This document shows positions 32,262 to 46,165 of a stretch of DNA of 54,732 nucleotides, piece by piece. The position numbers and the translations under genes are program-made. The DNA is taken from contig JAPLQF010000024.1 of NCBI GenBank assembly GCA_026399875.1, forward strand, positions 1 through 54,732, written 5' to 3'. Position 1 is the first letter of the stretch. Each line of letters starts with the position of its first letter. The notes below the pieces were generated by a model. That model did no database searches. It worked only from the letters and a program-made list of their open reading frames with translations, and was not told where the DNA came from. This DNA is from Burkholderiales bacterium (GTDB lineage: Bacteria; Pseudomonadota; Gammaproteobacteria; Burkholderiales; Burkholderiaceae_E).

Positions 32262-35200
32262 GCGGCCTCCGCAAAGCGTGCCGCAGCATCGATGTCGACC
32301 GCGACGATGCGCGACACACCGCGCTCCTGCATCGTCACGCCGACCAGCTGCTGGGCAAGTTCCATGGCAATCTTGTTGTGGGTAATGAACAGGAACTGCG
32401 TCTGGTCGGACATGCGCCTGACCATGTTGCAATAGCGCTCGGTATTGGCATCGTCGAGCGGTGCATCGACCTCGTCAAGCAGACAAAAGGGCGCCGGATT
32501 CAACTGGAAAAGCGCAAACACCAATGCGATCGCGGTGAGCGCCTTCTCGCCGCCCGACAGCAGATGAACCGAACTGTTGCGCTTGCCGGGAGGCTGTGCG
32601 ACCACGGTCACGCCCGAATCGAGAATTTCTTCACCAGTCAGCACCAGACGCGCCTCGCCGCCGCCGAAGAGCTCCGGAAACAGCGTGCCGAAGTGACGGT
32701 TGACCGAATCGAAGGTGTCCTGCAGCAGCGTGCGGGTCTCGCGATCGATCCGGCGGATTGCATCTTCGAGTGTCGCCATCGCCTCGTTGAGATCGCTGCA
32801 CTGGGCGTCGAGAAAGGTTTTTCGTTCGCGCGATGTGGTGAGCTCGTCGAGCGCTGCCAGGTTGACCGCACCGAGCGCCGCGATCGCATTGACAAGGCGG
32901 GTGACCTCGCCCTGCAGCCAGGAGGGCTTGGGACTCTGCGCAAAGCTGGCCCGCAAGGCCTCGGTATCGATTTCGGCTTGAGCCAGCTGCTCGGCAAACT
33001 GATCGGCGCCCAGACGTGCTGCCTGCTCCTTGAGCTGAAGATCGGTCAGCTGGTCACGAAGCGGCTGCTGGCTGCGTTCATGGCCCAGGCGCAGTTCGTC
33101 CTGTTCGCGCATGGTCGCGGTCAGCGAATCGAGCCGTGCTCGCACTTCGGCAAGCGCCGACTCGCAGCGAATACGGTGATCAAGCGCCTGCTGCAGTCCG
33201 GCGCGCGCCGCTTCGGCCGACAGCGCATCGAGTCGGGTCTGCAAACCCGCGGCCTCCTGGTGCGACTGGACGATGATCTGTGCCGACTGCTCGGCCTGCT
33301 CACGCAAGGACTGGCTGCGCGCCTCGATCGAGCGGGCGGCAAACGCCGCCTCACGCTCGTCTCGCTCGATGTCACGCAAGGTCTCGCGGGCCGCCGACAG
33401 TTCGGCTTCGGCATCTTCATGGGCTGAGCGGCAGTTCTCGAGCGCCTCCTGATGGTCGGCCAGCAGCAGATCGAGCGACTCGAATCGGGCCACCTCTTCG
33501 GCGATGGCGTTCTCGCGGGTCGCCTGCTGAGCCGTCACCTCGGCCAGATCGGCGTCGAGCCGGCTGCGATCGGCCTGGGCACGCTGGACCTGCTGGGCGC
33601 ATCGCTCGGTATCGAGACGCAGACTGGCTGCCTCACGAACCGACCGGGACAGCGCTTCGCGGTCGGCCCCGACCCGGTTTCGCGCTTCGGCGGCAGCGGC
33701 CTCGGCCCGCGCGGCGAAAGCCCGCGCCTCATCAGCGATCAGCTCCAGCGCACGATGCTCGCGCTCGAGATGCTCGAGTTCCTGCTGGCGGGCGAGCACA
33801 CCATCCTGCTCGGCGTCCATGGCATAGAGCTGCACACCGAAGCGGCCCACCACATGCCCGCTGCGCAGCACGAACTGACCGCCCACAGGCAACCGTGCCC
33901 GATCGCGAATCGCATCCGACCCGGACTCGGCACAGAAGCTGCCATGCAGCCAGTCGTCGAGCAATGCACGAACCTGCGCATCGGTGGTGTGCGCCTGGCC
34001 AGACAAGGGCAGCAGACCATCGGGCGGCGCAGGCGCCGCGGCCACGGTCCCCGGCGAGAAAAACCCGACCTTGGCCGGCGGGCGCTCATCGAGCAGACCC
34101 GACAGGGATTCGATCCGGCCGACCTCCAGCGCCTGAACCCGCTCGCGCAGGACCGATTCGATCGCCGACTCCCAGCCAGGCTCGATGCGCAAACGCTGCC
34201 AGAGTCTTCGCAACTGGTCGAGTCCATGACGAAGCAGCCAGGGTGCGGTTGCCGCTCCGGTCCGGGTGCGTTCCTGGATCTGGCGCAGGGCATTGATCCG
34301 CGCGTCGACCTGTGACAGCCGCGATTGCGCCTCCCGCAGTGCTTCCTGAGCAGGAGCGCGCATGGCATCGAGCTCGGACCAGCGTGTCTCGGTCTGGGCG
34401 AACCGCTCGCCGGCCTCTTCCTCGATCGCTTCGGCCTCGGCCAGACGCTGCTGCAAGGCTTCGAGTTCGGCAACCGGCGCGGCCTGCGCCTGCATCCTGG
34501 CATCGCGCAGCCGGTCTTCGCGAACGCCAAGATCACGCAGCGCGTCCTCGTGACCGCGCTGGCGAGTGGCGACCACCTGCAACTGCTGCGCGGTCTCGGC
34601 CGCCTGGGTGCGAGCGCGCTCGAGCGCCTCGCGGGCGTCGGCGAGCCGATCTTCGAGCATCGGCAGGCCGGCACCGGCCTCTTCAAGCCTTGCCGCAAAG
34701 GCCTCCTGCCGCTCCTGCGCCACCGCCTGTGACTCCTGGTTGCGATCGAGCGCGTCACGCGCCTGAAGCTCGCGGTCACGCGCGGCGTCGGCGGCAAGCG
34801 CCAGGGCCGCCAGCCGTTCGCGCAACTGCGCCTGCGAGTCGGTCACGAACCGGATCTCGCCCTCGAGCCGCGCCACCTCGGTCTGGGCCTCGTAGTAACT
34901 GCCCTGGGCACGATGCACATCGTCACTGGTCTGATAGTGCGCCGCCCGCAAAGCCTCGAGCTGGGCTTCGACCGAACGCTGGGCACTGCGCTGCGCTTCG
35001 ATCTGATTGACCGCTTCGGCGACCAGACGGGCGATCCGCGCCTGCTCGGCCAGCGCCTCATCGCGGCGCACCAGCCAGAGCATGTGCTGCTTGGTCTCAC
35101 GCTCGGCATCAAGCGCCCGGTACTCGCGTGCCACCTCGGCCTGGCGTTCGAGCTTGTCGATCTGAGTACTGAGCTCTCGCAGGATGTCGTCGACCCGCGT

Positions 35201-35773
35201 CAGGTTTTCGCGGGTATCGGACAGCCGGTTTTCGGTTTCGCGGCGTCGCTCCTTGTAGCGCGACACGCCAGCGGCCTCTTCCAGGAAGACCCGCAACTCC
35301 TCGGGTTTGGCCTCGATGATCCGGGCAACGGTGCCCTGGCCGATGATGGCGTAGGCGCGTGGCCCGAGACCGGTGCCCAGGAACATGTCATGGACGTCCT
35401 TGCGCCGGACGGCCTGGTTATTGATGAGGTAACTCGACTGCCCGTCGCGGGTCAGCACGCGCTTGACCGACACTTCGGCATAGACGGCCCAGGCGCCGCC
35501 AAGTCGGGACATCGCATTGTCGAAGATCAGCTCGACACTGGCCCGCCCCGATTGCTTGCGCTCGGACGAGCCATTGAAGATCACGTCCTGCATCGACTCG
35601 CCGCGCAGCTCGGACGCCCGCGACTCGCCGAGCACCCACCTGACGGCGTCCATGATGTTGGATTTGCCGCAGCCGTTGGGGCCGACCACGCCGACCAGCT
35701 GGCTCGGCACCTCGAAGGCGGTCGGATCGACGAATGATTTGAAGCCGGCGAGCTTGATCTGTTTCAGACGCAC
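32258..35773 (-). CDS. smc: Chromosome segregation protein SMC
   Basis: ATPase that organises and helps segregate the chromosome with ScpA/ScpB. The 1171 residues have the Walker A GPNGCGKSNIMDAVRWVLGE near the N terminus, long coiled coils rich in Ala, Arg, Glu and Gln, a hinge domain (about residues 520-640, with VHVVGRF-like LRSGHVVGRFG), and the C-terminal signature LLSGGEKALTAIALVFALFQ followed by Walker B FCLLDEVDAPLDD. The start is a GTG at 35773 (MRLKQIKLAGFKSF), with only a weak GAG upstream. It is the first gene of the smc-zipA-ligA-galU run and divergent from queF. Confidence 0.97.
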
Positions 35774-35939
35774 GGAAACGCTCAGTCTGCCCGCTCAGTC
35801 TGCCTGGATAAAGCGCGGTCGATCGGGGCGAAAGGATGGTTGAGGCGAAATGACAGCCCCGGGCAATGGCCCGACAAAGGCCCTGCTTCAGGGTCCGCGT
35901 ATACTACCACCGCGTCATCAACCTCCCCGGAGACGCCGG

Positions 35940-36359
35940 ATGCCCAGCGCACCGTCAACCAGACTCGAAACCTTCCCGAACCCCGCCCCTGAACGCAACT
36001 ATGTCGTTCATATCGAGGCGCCAGAGTTCACCTGCCTGTGCCCGCTCACCGGTCAGCCCGATTTCGCCACGCTCACGCTCGACTACATCCCCGATCGGGC
36101 CAATCTCGAGCTCAAGGCACTGAAGCTTTATCTGTGGTCATTCCGCGATCAGGGCGCCTTTCATGAAGCGGTCACCAACCGCATCCTCGACGAGATGGTC
36201 AAGGCCACCAAGCCGCGGTTCATGAGGCTGACAGCCCGCTGGTATGTACGAGGCGGGATCTTCACCACGGTTGTTGCCGAGCACAGAAAACGCGGCTTCA
36301 AGCCTGAGGCGCGAGTCGATCTGGGCGCTTTCCCGGCCGAATCGGCCATGCGCGGCTGA
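35940..36359 (+). CDS. queF: NADPH-dependent preQ0 reductase QueF (short, YkvM-type)
   Basis: Reduces the nitrile of preQ0 to the amine of preQ1 in queuosine tRNA modification. The 139-residue length fits the unimodular type I enzyme. The catalytic Cys (Cys34) and Asp (Asp41) sit in [16 protein letters not shown], and [21 protein letters not shown] is the QueF signature. I place the start at ATG 35940 after a GGAG site; the longer frame from 35850 has no homology-like sequence. TATACT at 35900 could be a -10 but lacks a -35. No other queuosine genes are adjacent. Confidence 0.95.
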   Translation: MPSAPSTRLETFPNPAPERNYVVHIEAPEFTCLCPLTGQPDFATLTLDYIPDRANLELKALKLYLWSFRDQGAFHEAVTNRILDEMVKATKPRFMRLTARWYVRGGIFTTVVAEHRKRGFKPEARVDLGAFPAESAMRG

Positions 36360-36436
36360 GGCCGAACAACAGCCAAACCCGATCATCCTGGTCATTCACC
36401 CCCCTATCCTCACTCTTTCGACGACCGAATCTCGCC

Positions 36437-37255
36437 ATGAGCTCACTGCAATCCACCATCGAACAGGCCTGGGAAGACCGCGCCGCCCTCAATCCCGCCA
36501 ACGCGCCGTCCGCGATCCGCGAGGCGGTCAGTCATGTCATCACCGAACTCGACTCGGGCCGATTGCGGGTCGCCGAGAAGCATGCCGGCGAATGGCTGGT
36601 GCACCAGTGGGTGAAAAAGGCCGTCCTGCTGTCGTTCCGACTCGATGACAACCGGCCGATCGTCTCGGGCGGACTTCAGTTCTATGACAAGGTGCCTACC
36701 AAGTTCGAGGGCTGGAGCGCCGAGGACTTCGCCCGTGGCGGCTTTCGGGTCGTCCCGCCGGCGGTCGCGCGTCGCGGCAGTTTCATCGGGCGAAATGTCG
36801 TGCTGATGCCGTCCTACGTCAACATCGGTGCCTATGTCGATGAAGGCACCATGGTTGACACCTGGGCGACGGTCGGGTCGTGCGCCCAGATCGGTCGCAA
36901 TGTGCATCTTTCGGGCGGTGTGGGCATTGGCGGGGTACTCGAACCCCTGCAGGCCAACCCGACGATCATCGAGGACAACTGCTTTATCGGCGCCCGATCC
37001 GAAGTGGTAGAGGGCGTGATCGTTGAAGAAAACTCGGTGCTGTCGATGGGTGTCTTTCTGAGTCAGAGCACGCGCATCGTCGACCGGGCAACCGGCGAGA
37101 TCACCTATGGCCGCGTGCCGGCCGGCTCGGTCGTCGTACCGGGCTCCATGCCCTCGAGCGGCGGAGTGAGCCTCGCCTGCGCCGTCATCGTCAAGCGTGT
37201 CGATGCACAGACCCGGGCCAAGACCGCGATCAACGAACTGCTGCGGGGCGATTGA
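36437..37255 (+). CDS. dapD: Tetrahydrodipicolinate N-succinyltransferase
   Basis: Transfers succinyl from succinyl-CoA to tetrahydrodipicolinate in the diaminopimelate/lysine pathway. The 272 residues have an N-terminal helical domain ([19 protein letters not shown]), then the left-handed beta-helix core with [39 protein letters not shown] and the SRSEV-like [15 protein letters not shown] segment. It is followed by dapE three genes on, with pilU and an ArsC-like gene in between. The gap to pilU is 94 bp and shows no clear terminator. Confidence 0.97.
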   Translation: MSSLQSTIEQAWEDRAALNPANAPSAIREAVSHVITELDSGRLRVAEKHAGEWLVHQWVKKAVLLSFRLDDNRPIVSGGLQFYDKVPTKFEGWSAEDFARGGFRVVPPAVARRGSFIGRNVVLMPSYVNIGAYVDEGTMVDTWATVGSCAQIGRNVHLSGGVGIGGVLEPLQANPTIIEDNCFIGARSEVVEGVIVEENSVLSMGVFLSQSTRIVDRATGEITYGRVPAGSVVVPGSMPSSGGVSLACAVIVKRVDAQTRAKTAINELLRGD

Positions 37256-37349
37256 GCGCTCCCCAGCCCCCCAGACAATGCGTCATTCACTGAAATCCGA
37301 GGCATGAGCGAATCCGTATCTGGCAAATTGCCATCAGGGAGTCCGATCG

Positions 37350-38551
37350 ATGGCAATTGAACGACTGCTCGGACTGATGGCCGAGAAGAAGGCATCAGAC
37401 CTGATCCTGGCGGCCGGCACCCCTCCGCAGATCAAGATCAACGGCACAACCGTGCCGGTCAGCCAGCAGTCGATGACCACTGAAGCTGTGGTCGCACTGC
37501 TGCGCGAAGTACTGACCGACGAGCAGTGGCGCAAATACGAGCGCGATCAGGAACTCAATGTGGGCTATGGCCTCATGGACGTCGGCAGTTTCCGGTTTTC
37601 GGTGTTTCGCCAGCGCAACTCGACCGCTGCCGTCATCCGCTACATCCCGAACGACGTGCCGAACTTCGAATCGCTCAATCTGCCGCCGATCCTGACCCAG
37701 CTGGTGATGGAGCCGCGCGGCCTGATCCTGGTCGTGGGTGCCACCGGCTCGGGCAAGTCGACCACCCTGGCCGCGATGATCGATCATCGCAACCAGAGCC
37801 GCTCGGGTCATATCCTGACGCTGGAAGACCCGATCGAATTCACCTTCAAACACAAGCGCTCGGTCGTCAGTCAGCGGCAGATCGGCACCGATACCGAATC
37901 GCTGACGGTTGCACTTCGCAACGCCCTTCGCCAGGCACCCGACTGTCTGATGATCGGCGAGATCCGTGATGCCGAAACCATGAATGCGGCGATAACTTTC
38001 GCGCAGTCAGGCCATCTGGTCATGGCCACGCTTCATGCCAACAACGCACCGCACGCGCTCACCCGCGTCGTCAATTTTTACCCGCCCGAAAATCGGCGGG
38101 TCATGCTGACCGACCTGGCCTCGACGCTGAAAGTCGTCATCTCGCAGCGTCTCGTCAAGGCGGTCTCGGGGGGCCGGGCAGCAGCAGTCGAAATCCTGCT
38201 CAACACCACACTGATCTCCGAACTGATCGAGCAGGCACGGCTGCCCGAGATCAAGGAGGCGATGGAAAAAAGCATGGCTCCCGGCTCGCAGACCTTCGAG
38301 CGCGCCCTGGTCGATCTGATCCGCAGCAAGCGGGTGACCAAGAACGACGCACTGGCGCAGTCCGATTCGCCGACCAATCTCCTGTGGCTGCTCGAAAACA
38401 CCGAGGAAACCGTGAATTTGCCGCGGCCAGATGCCGGGCTGCCGACTCTGTCGATGTCGGCGACGCCGCCGGCTGGCGCGCCGCGCGCCGACAGTACGTC
38501 GCCGCCGGCGGCGCCGGGAGCCTCGTTCTCCGAATTCATGCTCAATATCTG

Positions 38552-38552
<1 letters not shown>
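37350..38552 (+). CDS. pilU: Type IV pilus retraction ATPase, PilU-like
   Basis: Hexameric motor ATPase of the PilT/PilU family that powers pilus retraction and twitching. The 400 residues have the N-terminal PAS-like domain (KKASDLILAAGTPPQIKING), Walker A VVGATGSGKSTTLAAMIDHR, the Asp box HILTLEDPIEF, Walker B DCLMIGEIRDAETM and the His box GHLVMATLHANN. The Pro/Ala-rich C-terminal extension after residue 350 and details such as MIDHRN favour PilU over PilT. pilT is not in the window. A GGGAG site precedes the ATG. Its stop overlaps the next start (TGATG), so it is coupled to the ArsC-like gene and dapE. Confidence 0.9.
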
Positions 38553-41017
<2,465 letters not shown>

Positions 41018-41021
<4 letters not shown>

Positions 41022-42994
41022 TCCGCATCCGCAACATCAGCCTCGGACGCGGCAGCCGCATGCTGCTGCGCGATGCGAGCGCCGCGATTTCACCCGGCGA
41101 GCGGATCGCCCTGATCGGCGACAACGGCAGCGGTAAATCCACTCTGCTCGGCGCACTGGCCGGTGAGGTCGGCCTGGATGGCGGCGACATCGATGCGCCG
41201 CCGATGCGCATTGCACGCCTTGCCCAATCGATGCCCAAAGGCGAGCAGCCGGCCTGGCGCTTTGTACTCGAAGCCGATGCCGCGCTAATGCAGGCTGAAG
41301 CGTCGCTCGCCCAAGCGCAGGCCAGCGATGACGGCCATGCGATTGCCCAGGCCCACGACGACTGGCTCAACTGCGACGGCCCGTCGGCCGACGCCCGTGC
41401 ACGCGAACTTCTGCATGGCCTGGGCTTTTCACCGCAGGATGCCGAGCAGTCGGTCGACCGCTTCAGCGGTGGCTGGAAGATGCGGCTCAACCTGGCCCGC
41501 GCTCTGATGGCGCCCTCCGATCTGCTGCTGCTCGATGAGCCGACCAACCATCTCGACCTCGATGCCGTGCTGTGGCTCGAGCGCCGCCTGATGCGACTGG
41601 ACGCTACGCTGATCGTGGTCTCCCACGATCGCGATTTTCTCGACCGGGTGGCCACCGCCACCCTGCATCTCGATCAGGCTCAACTCGTACGCTATACCGG
41701 CGGCTACTCGGCCTGCGAGATGGCACGTGCCGAACGAGCCGCGCAACGCGAACGGGCAGTCATCACACAACAGGCCCGCATTGCGCACCTGCACTCTTTT
41801 GTCGAACGTTTTCGCGCCAAGGCCACCAAGGCGAAACAGGCACAAAGCCGCCTGAAGGCGCTCGAGCGAATCGAGGTGCTTGCGCCGCTTCGCCAGACGC
41901 GAGGCATCGACTTTGACTTCGTGTCGGTCGGCGACTGCCCCGACCCGCTGGTTCGGATGGACGCGGTGAAAGTCGGTTATCCGGCCAACGACGAGGGCCC
42001 CGGTCGGATGGTAATCGAGGCCGCTTCGATGACCGTGGGGCGCGGATCGCGAATCGGTGTGCTCGGTCGCAATGGTGCGGGCAAGACCACGCTGATCCGC
42101 ACAGCGGTGGGCGAGCTGCCACCCCTTGGCGGCGAACTGCAGCGGGCGCGCAGCGTGCGGGTTGGCTACTTCGCACAGCAGCAGGTCGATGCGCTGAGGG
42201 CCAACGAATCGGCGCTTGCCCATATGCAACGACTGGCACCCACCGAACGCGAACAGGTACTGCGCGACTGGCTGGGTCGCTTTGGCTTTGGCGGCGAGGA
42301 TGCCACCCGGGCGGTCGGGCCGATGTCGGGCGGCGAACGCGCCCGATTGGCGCTGGCCATGCTGGTCTGGGGCAAGCCGCAGTTGCTGGTCCTGGACGAG
42401 CCGACCAATCATCTCGATGCCAACACCCGCGATGCCCTGGCCGATGCCCTGGCCGAATTCGACGGCGCGCTGCTCCTGGTCTCACACGACCGCTATCTGC
42501 TTCGTGCCACGGTCGATCAGTTCGTGCGGGTGGCCGATGGCAGCGTCTCGGCCTTCGATGGCGATCTCGACGACTATGCCCAGTGGCTGATTCAGCGCCC
42601 CAACGCCGGGCCGCCGCCGGCAGCAGGCGATCCGAAGGCCTCAGCGCAAAATGATGCCGGCAACCCACAGGCGCGACGATCAACCGAGGGCAGCACCGCC
42701 ACCCGACGCGATGACCGGCGAATCGCCGCCCAGCAGCGCAGCCAGCTGGCCGCGCAGCGACGCCCCCTGCAACGTCGGCAGGAGTCGATCGAAAAGGAAC
42801 TGGCCGATACGCAAACTCGGATCATGCTGATCGATCAGCGCCTGGCCGAACCCGACGCCTACAAGGATTCGGCTGCAGCGTCGGCGCTGGCCCGCGAGCG
42901 CAACGCGCTGGCACAGCAGCGTGACCTGCTCGAAGACACCTGGATCGAGCTCGGCAGCCAGATCGAGGCGCTGGATCAGGGTAACGACGCCTGA
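41018..42994 (+). CDS. ABC-F family ATPase, YheS-like
   Basis: Soluble tandem ATP-binding protein without membrane segments. ABC-F proteins act on ribosomes, and some relieve stalling or antibiotic block. The 658 residues carry two nucleotide-binding domains: Walker A GDNGSGKST and GRNGAGKTT, ABC signatures FSGGWKMRL and MSGGERARL, each followed by LLDEPTNHLD or VLDEPTNHLD. The interdomain linker FRAKATKAKQAQSRLKALER is the diagnostic P-site tRNA interaction motif. The C-terminal third is a charged coiled coil. The overall pattern matches E. coli YheS closely. The start is a GTG at 41018 overlapping the prmB stop (GTGA). Confidence 0.93.
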
Positions 42995-43064
42995 GCGACC
43001 TTGGTGGCACTTGCCCCGGTGCGTCGGCCACCCGCCACGATCCGCTGCCCTGTGGCCTTGACCC

Positions 43065-43715
43065 TCAGGGCTTGGCCATCTGCGCCCGCAATTCGGCGTT
43101 GGCCTTGCGATCGGCCATCACCTTGATCACCGATGCCCGCTGCGACATCTCCTTGACATAGTCGCGCGCCGGCGAGCCGGCCAGCGGATCGTCACCCCAG
43201 ACGGCTTTGGCTGCCTGCGAGATCAGCGGCAAACTGACAATCGCCGCGCAGTCAGCCACCGTGAACGCATCACCCGCCACATAGGGCGAAAACTTGGCGA
43301 GCTTGAGAAATGCGCCGACATTTCGCTCGAGCTCCTTGCGGGTTGCATCGATCACCGACTGCTCGACCTTGCCGCCGAAAAAGGCCTGCGAATAGACACG
43401 CCGTGCGACCAGTTCGAGATGCAGTTCGAGGTAGACGATCAGCTCGCGAACTTTCGCGCGTGCGAAGGGATCGGCCGGCCACAGCGATGGCGAAGGCTGC
43501 AAATCCTCGATGTATTCCATGATGACCGCCGATTCGCTCAAAGGGCCTTGCGGCGTGCGAATGAACGGCACCTTGCCAAGAGGACTCTGGGCAAGCGTTG
43601 CCTCGTCCTTGGTCGCCCAGTTGAGTTCCTCCTCAAACGGCATGCCCTTTTCGAGCAGGGCGATCTTGACCTTGTTGTAGTAATTGCTGAGCGCGAATCC
43701 GCAAAGGGTGATCAT
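43065..43715 (-). CDS. Glutathione S-transferase family protein
   Basis: A 216-residue GST-fold protein. The N-terminal thioredoxin-like domain has SNYYNKVKIALLEKG and the cis-Pro motif GKVPFIRT with the glutathione-binding LSESAVIMEYIED. The C-terminal helical domain contains PYVAGDAFTVADCAAIVSLP, the N-capping/hydrophobic staple pattern of GSTs. Substrate is unknown; a reducing or detoxifying role is likely. It converges on the ABC-F gene (70-bp gap) and is 97 bp downstream of the hydrolase gene on the same strand, so they could be co-transcribed. Confidence 0.9.
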   Translation of the reverse strand: MITLCGFALSNYYNKVKIALLEKGMPFEEELNWATKDEATLAQSPLGKVPFIRTPQGPLSESAVIMEYIEDLQPSPSLWPADPFARAKVRELIVYLELHLELVARRVYSQAFFGGKVEQSVIDATRKELERNVGAFLKLAKFSPYVAGDAFTVADCAAIVSLPLISQAAKAVWGDDPLAGSPARDYVKEMSQRASVIKVMADRKANAELRAQMAKP

Positions 43716-43812
43716 TTTCTGATGTCTCCTGTCTGGTTGATCGGTTTAAGGAAGCCATCCCAAAGGGTACAGAATTGCGACGGGTATTGTGCTGTGGCCG
43801 CCGGCCGAGCGA

Positions 43813-45972
43813 TCACCATCCAAAGAGCCCGGTTCTGACAAGCGCCAGACAGACCGCCCAGCCCGCCACGACCAGCAGCGTGTAATAGAGCCTGCCGAGT
43901 CTGCTGCGCGCCTGATGGCGCCAGATCTGAATCATCGCAAGTGTCATCAGCAGCATCGATGCTGCATAAGGCAGCAACCACCAGGTCAGCGACTTCACGC
44001 CCATCGGCAGCGCCCCGACCAGCAATAAAAACTGGTTGCGACCGATTTCGCCGGCCAGCTGTCGCAGCGCAAACAACAGAAAACCCAGCAGCGTCAGACC
44101 GGCAAGCACCGGTATCCAGGGTGCGGCCGCCAGCAAGCGTCCTGCCCATCCCTGCGGAGGCTGCCAGGTACGCGCCCGAAAGACCCGAACGATCTCGGTG
44201 ACGCTGTAGACCGGAATGGCGCTGAACAGAAGCAGCAGCGCGAAAGCGACCACCGCCGCCGGGCCGGCGAGCGCGGCGAGATTCTCCTGAATGCTCGAGC
44301 TGGTACTCGCACTGCCGCGCCGAACCGGCAGACTCACCAGCTGATCAGGCGTATAGAACACCGGAGCAGCCTCGTTGGCACAGGCCGCCTGCGGGCGAGC
44401 ATCAGGATTGTCGAGAAAGGCCGAAATCAGCTGGTTGGCGCACGGCAGCAGGAAGGCCTGGCCATGAGCGCCGCGTGCGAAGGTGACCGATTGAGCCCGC
44501 GACAGGTGACTGGCGACCCGCTGCGCATGCGCCGGGGGCGTGATCGGATCGAAGTTGCCTGACATCAGCAGGGTCGGAATATCGGAGCGCACCGGTTCAA
44601 GCAGCGATTTGTCGAGCAGCCCGATGCCCCAGTCCCGACAGATTTCCAGGATCTGTTTGCCGTCTTCCGCCGCTTCATCGGCAAGTCGCTTGATCACACC
44701 CGGAAATTTCAATGCCGCATCCGGTGTATCGCCATACTCAGAGCACACCACGGCCATGTACATGCCGTCAGCCATGTCGCTGCGCGAAGCCTGCATCAGC
44801 TGAACGAAATTGATCGCGAAACTGTAGTCACCCCGCTCGGCGCGCTCGATGATGTAGGGCACCAGTGGCACGGCCTCGCGAGAATAGATCAACTGATAGA
44901 GCGCGCCATCGAGGTCGCGACCGCTCATGGTGTCAGCTTCAGCGGGAGGGCTGGCAGGGCGGGCCTTGCCCAGCAGCGGGCCGCTTGGGGCGGGGAGCGC
45001 CACCGGCGATTTGTCGAGCTTGTCCAGCAAGGCGAGATAGCGATCGCCCAGTCCCGGGTAGGCGAGATTGCAGGCCTGCGATTCGCGGCAGGCGCTTGAG
45101 AACTGCTCCATGACCCGCTGCTTGACCACCGGCACGTCGGTCACCAGGCTGAATCCCAGCGGCACCACCGCATCAAGAATCACCGCCCGTAAATGCTGCG
45201 GGCGCTCACGCATCAGGAACTGACCCAGCTCGGTACCGTAGGACACACCGTAAAAATTGAATTTTTCATAGCCGAGCGCCGCACGGATCGCATCGGCATC
45301 ACGCGCATTTTCGAGCGAGTTGAACGCGGACAGATCCCCCGCTTCGGCCTTGAGGCGTTTGCCGCACTGCGCCAGCGCCTCGCGCTCCTGTTCAGGCTTG
45401 GCGTTCGCCGGTAACCTCGTCGCCTCTCGGCACTGCAGCCGTGGTTGCGAAAAGTAGGTGCCACGCTGATCCCAGAGCACCAGATCCCGATTGAGGACCG
45501 GGCGTTTTGCCTGATCGGCGAGCAGGACCTGCGCGAAGCCACCGATTGTCGAGCCGCCGGGCCCACCCTGGGCGAGAAAGAGGGGATCCGGCTTTCGATT
45601 GACCTGGTCTGCCGCCGGAATCAGGACCACCGCAAGACGGATGCGAGGTGAATCGGTCTTGCCATGGCGCAGTGGCACCGAGACATAACCGCACAGCGCG
45701 TCACCCTCCTTTTCGCCGAGCTTGAAGATTCCGCAGTCTTCCGGCGACCAGTCGGCGCTGAAGCCGGCGTCGCGGGCACGGTGGCTGGTGGCCGCGGTCG
45801 CGGGTTGCCCGACCAGGCTGAGGAGCGTCGTGAGAACCGTGAGGATCACTGCAAACCGACTCGCCAGGCGGGCTGGCCCGCTTCGTCGGCTTTCCTGCCT
45901 GCGGGGGAGCCCACAAATCCAGGCCCGGCCGCGCGCGCAGGCGCCCTGAATGTCTCGATGTAAGTTGACCAT
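43813..45972 (-). CDS. Secreted TAP-like alpha/beta hydrolase with C-terminal membrane helices
   Basis: A 719-residue exported hydrolase. An AGGAG site 6 bases before the ATG at 45972 selects this start; the open frame continues to 46137. The N terminus has a long basic region, then a signal-like helix (about residues 40-62, ending QPATAA). The catalytic domain shows the oxyanion motif LFLAQGGPGGSTIGG, nucleophile Ser in FYGVSYGTELG (about 244), Asp in SGNFDPITPP (about 473) and His in RGAHGQAF (about 502), as in tripeptidyl aminopeptidase-like (TAP) and proline iminopeptidase families. The last 160 residues hold four or five membrane helices, which is unusual for the family. Peptidase activity is inferred. 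Confidence 0.85.
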   Translation of the reverse strand: MVNLHRDIQGACARGRAWICGLPRRQESRRSGPARLASRFAVILTVLTTLLSLVGQPATAATSHRARDAGFSADWSPEDCGIFKLGEKEGDALCGYVSVPLRHGKTDSPRIRLAVVLIPAADQVNRKPDPLFLAQGGPGGSTIGGFAQVLLADQAKRPVLNRDLVLWDQRGTYFSQPRLQCREATRLPANAKPEQEREALAQCGKRLKAEAGDLSAFNSLENARDADAIRAALGYEKFNFYGVSYGTELGQFLMRERPQHLRAVILDAVVPLGFSLVTDVPVVKQRVMEQFSSACRESQACNLAYPGLGDRYLALLDKLDKSPVALPAPSGPLLGKARPASPPAEADTMSGRDLDGALYQLIYSREAVPLVPYIIERAERGDYSFAINFVQLMQASRSDMADGMYMAVVCSEYGDTPDAALKFPGVIKRLADEAAEDGKQILEICRDWGIGLLDKSLLEPVRSDIPTLLMSGNFDPITPPAHAQRVASHLSRAQSVTFARGAHGQAFLLPCANQLISAFLDNPDARPQAACANEAAPVFYTPDQLVSLPVRRGSASTSSSIQENLAALAGPAAVVAFALLLLFSAIPVYSVTEIVRVFRARTWQPPQGWAGRLLAAAPWIPVLAGLTLLGFLLFALRQLAGEIGRNQFLLLVGALPMGVKSLTWWLLPYAASMLLMTLAMIQIWRHQARSRLGRLYYTLLVVAGWAVCLALVRTGLFGW

Positions 45973-46165
45973 CAACGCTCCTGCTTCTTGATCGAAAGCC
46001 TGGCACTTGCCGCATGAGGGCCGCAGTGTCCCATACCGAGTTTTCAGCCAGCAGGATCGCGTGTCATTTCCGGCAGGTCCCAGACCGACCAGCCGTCTCG
46101 CCACTGCCTGCAAGGGCCCTTCCCCGCAAGCCGGCAACCATCATCGTCAAGGTACAATCCAGAGG

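Noticed and set aside
35877..35905. Promoter for queF around TATACT at 35900
   Set aside because: No acceptable -35 at 16-18 bp, so it is noted in the gene entry but not called as a promoter.
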